DNA of 43,695 nt from a virus: IMG/VR virus record IMGVR_UViG_3300044946_000049, positions 1 to 43,695 of that record. One strand, given 5' to 3'. Of the stretch, positions 43,654 through 43,695 are shown piece after piece. A model generated the notes under the pieces. It had not been told where the DNA came from. It did not search any database and worked only from the letters and a program-made list of their open reading frames with translations. Each line of letters opens with the position of its first letter. Position 1 is the first letter of the stretch. The translations under genes were made by a program, and so were the position numbers.

Positions 43654-43695
43654 ACCACCCACAAAGTAACGGCAAGCATCGCCTCCCAGCTTTAC
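43654..43695. repeat. 42-bp inverted repeat, terminal arm
   Basis: Reverse complement of 7037-7078 with no mismatch; the window stops inside or at the end of the repeat. If the two window ends are joined, this arm is followed by the left-end CTATACT heptamers, reproducing the arrangement at 7014-7078 in the opposite orientation. Confidence 0.85.

Overview
The window looks like all or nearly all of a tailed double-stranded DNA phage genome, GC-rich and densely packed, most probably a podovirus-like phage of an alphaproteobacterium. Recognisable hallmarks are a terminase large subunit, portal, capsid protein with an upstream charged scaffold-like protein, tail-tube adaptor and beta-propeller hub proteins, very large low-complexity internal-virion-like proteins, two sets of tail fibre genes and a DUF3380-type muramidase. 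No sheath, tape measure, tail-tube polymerising protein or integrase is visible. Host assignment is inference: a PEP-CTERM-like protein ending in a PEISTWAM motif and the general protein style fit Hyphomicrobiales-like hosts.

Layout. 1-145 is AT-rich and carries CTATACT heptamer repeats. Two small + genes (146-584) converge on a minus-strand fibre operon (4427 to 590) with a fibre adaptor, a repeat-built tail fibre, a glycine-rich tip protein and a small membrane protein. A + operon (4556-6677) encodes a zinc-finger protein and a D5/P4-type SF3 helicase. A non-coding block (6678-7091) has hairpins, direct repeats, heptamers and one arm of a 42-bp inverted repeat; the other arm is the extreme right end of the window. 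Next come a minus lysis/regulator group (muramidase, coiled-coil protein, HTH regulator) and a divergent + recombination operon (8261-11440: ERF annealing protein, YqaJ exonuclease, small DNA-binding proteins).

The late operon runs on the minus strand from 35739 down to 11515: fibre protein, TerL, an Acb2/Tad1-like anti-CBASS candidate, small zinc and membrane proteins, portal, PEP-CTERM-like protein, proline-rich proteins, scaffold, capsid, Ig-like protein, tail adaptor, tail hub, a run of tiny arginine-rich peptide genes, HNH nuclease, RuvC-like resolvase, two paralogous acetyltransferase-like proteins and the internal virion proteins. A regulator operon (37110 to 35858) with three winged-helix/HTH proteins is divergent from an early + operon (37221-43623) of small host-interaction candidates, which ends in single-gene modules, a DUF932 gene, an RNA hairpin array, a terminator and tiny membrane peptides.

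Two features stand out. First, 21762-22291 holds six overlapping or tightly spaced mini-ORFs whose products are about one third arginine (57 of 171 residues), protamine-like, within the virion gene block. Second, a 19-bp operator-like palindrome, GTCAA-N9-TTGAC, recurs at least ten times (seven exact, three with one altered base in the left arm), mostly in promoter or start regions. It suggests one phage-wide regulon, possibly run by the HTH protein at 7756-8193, whose own promoter contains a site.
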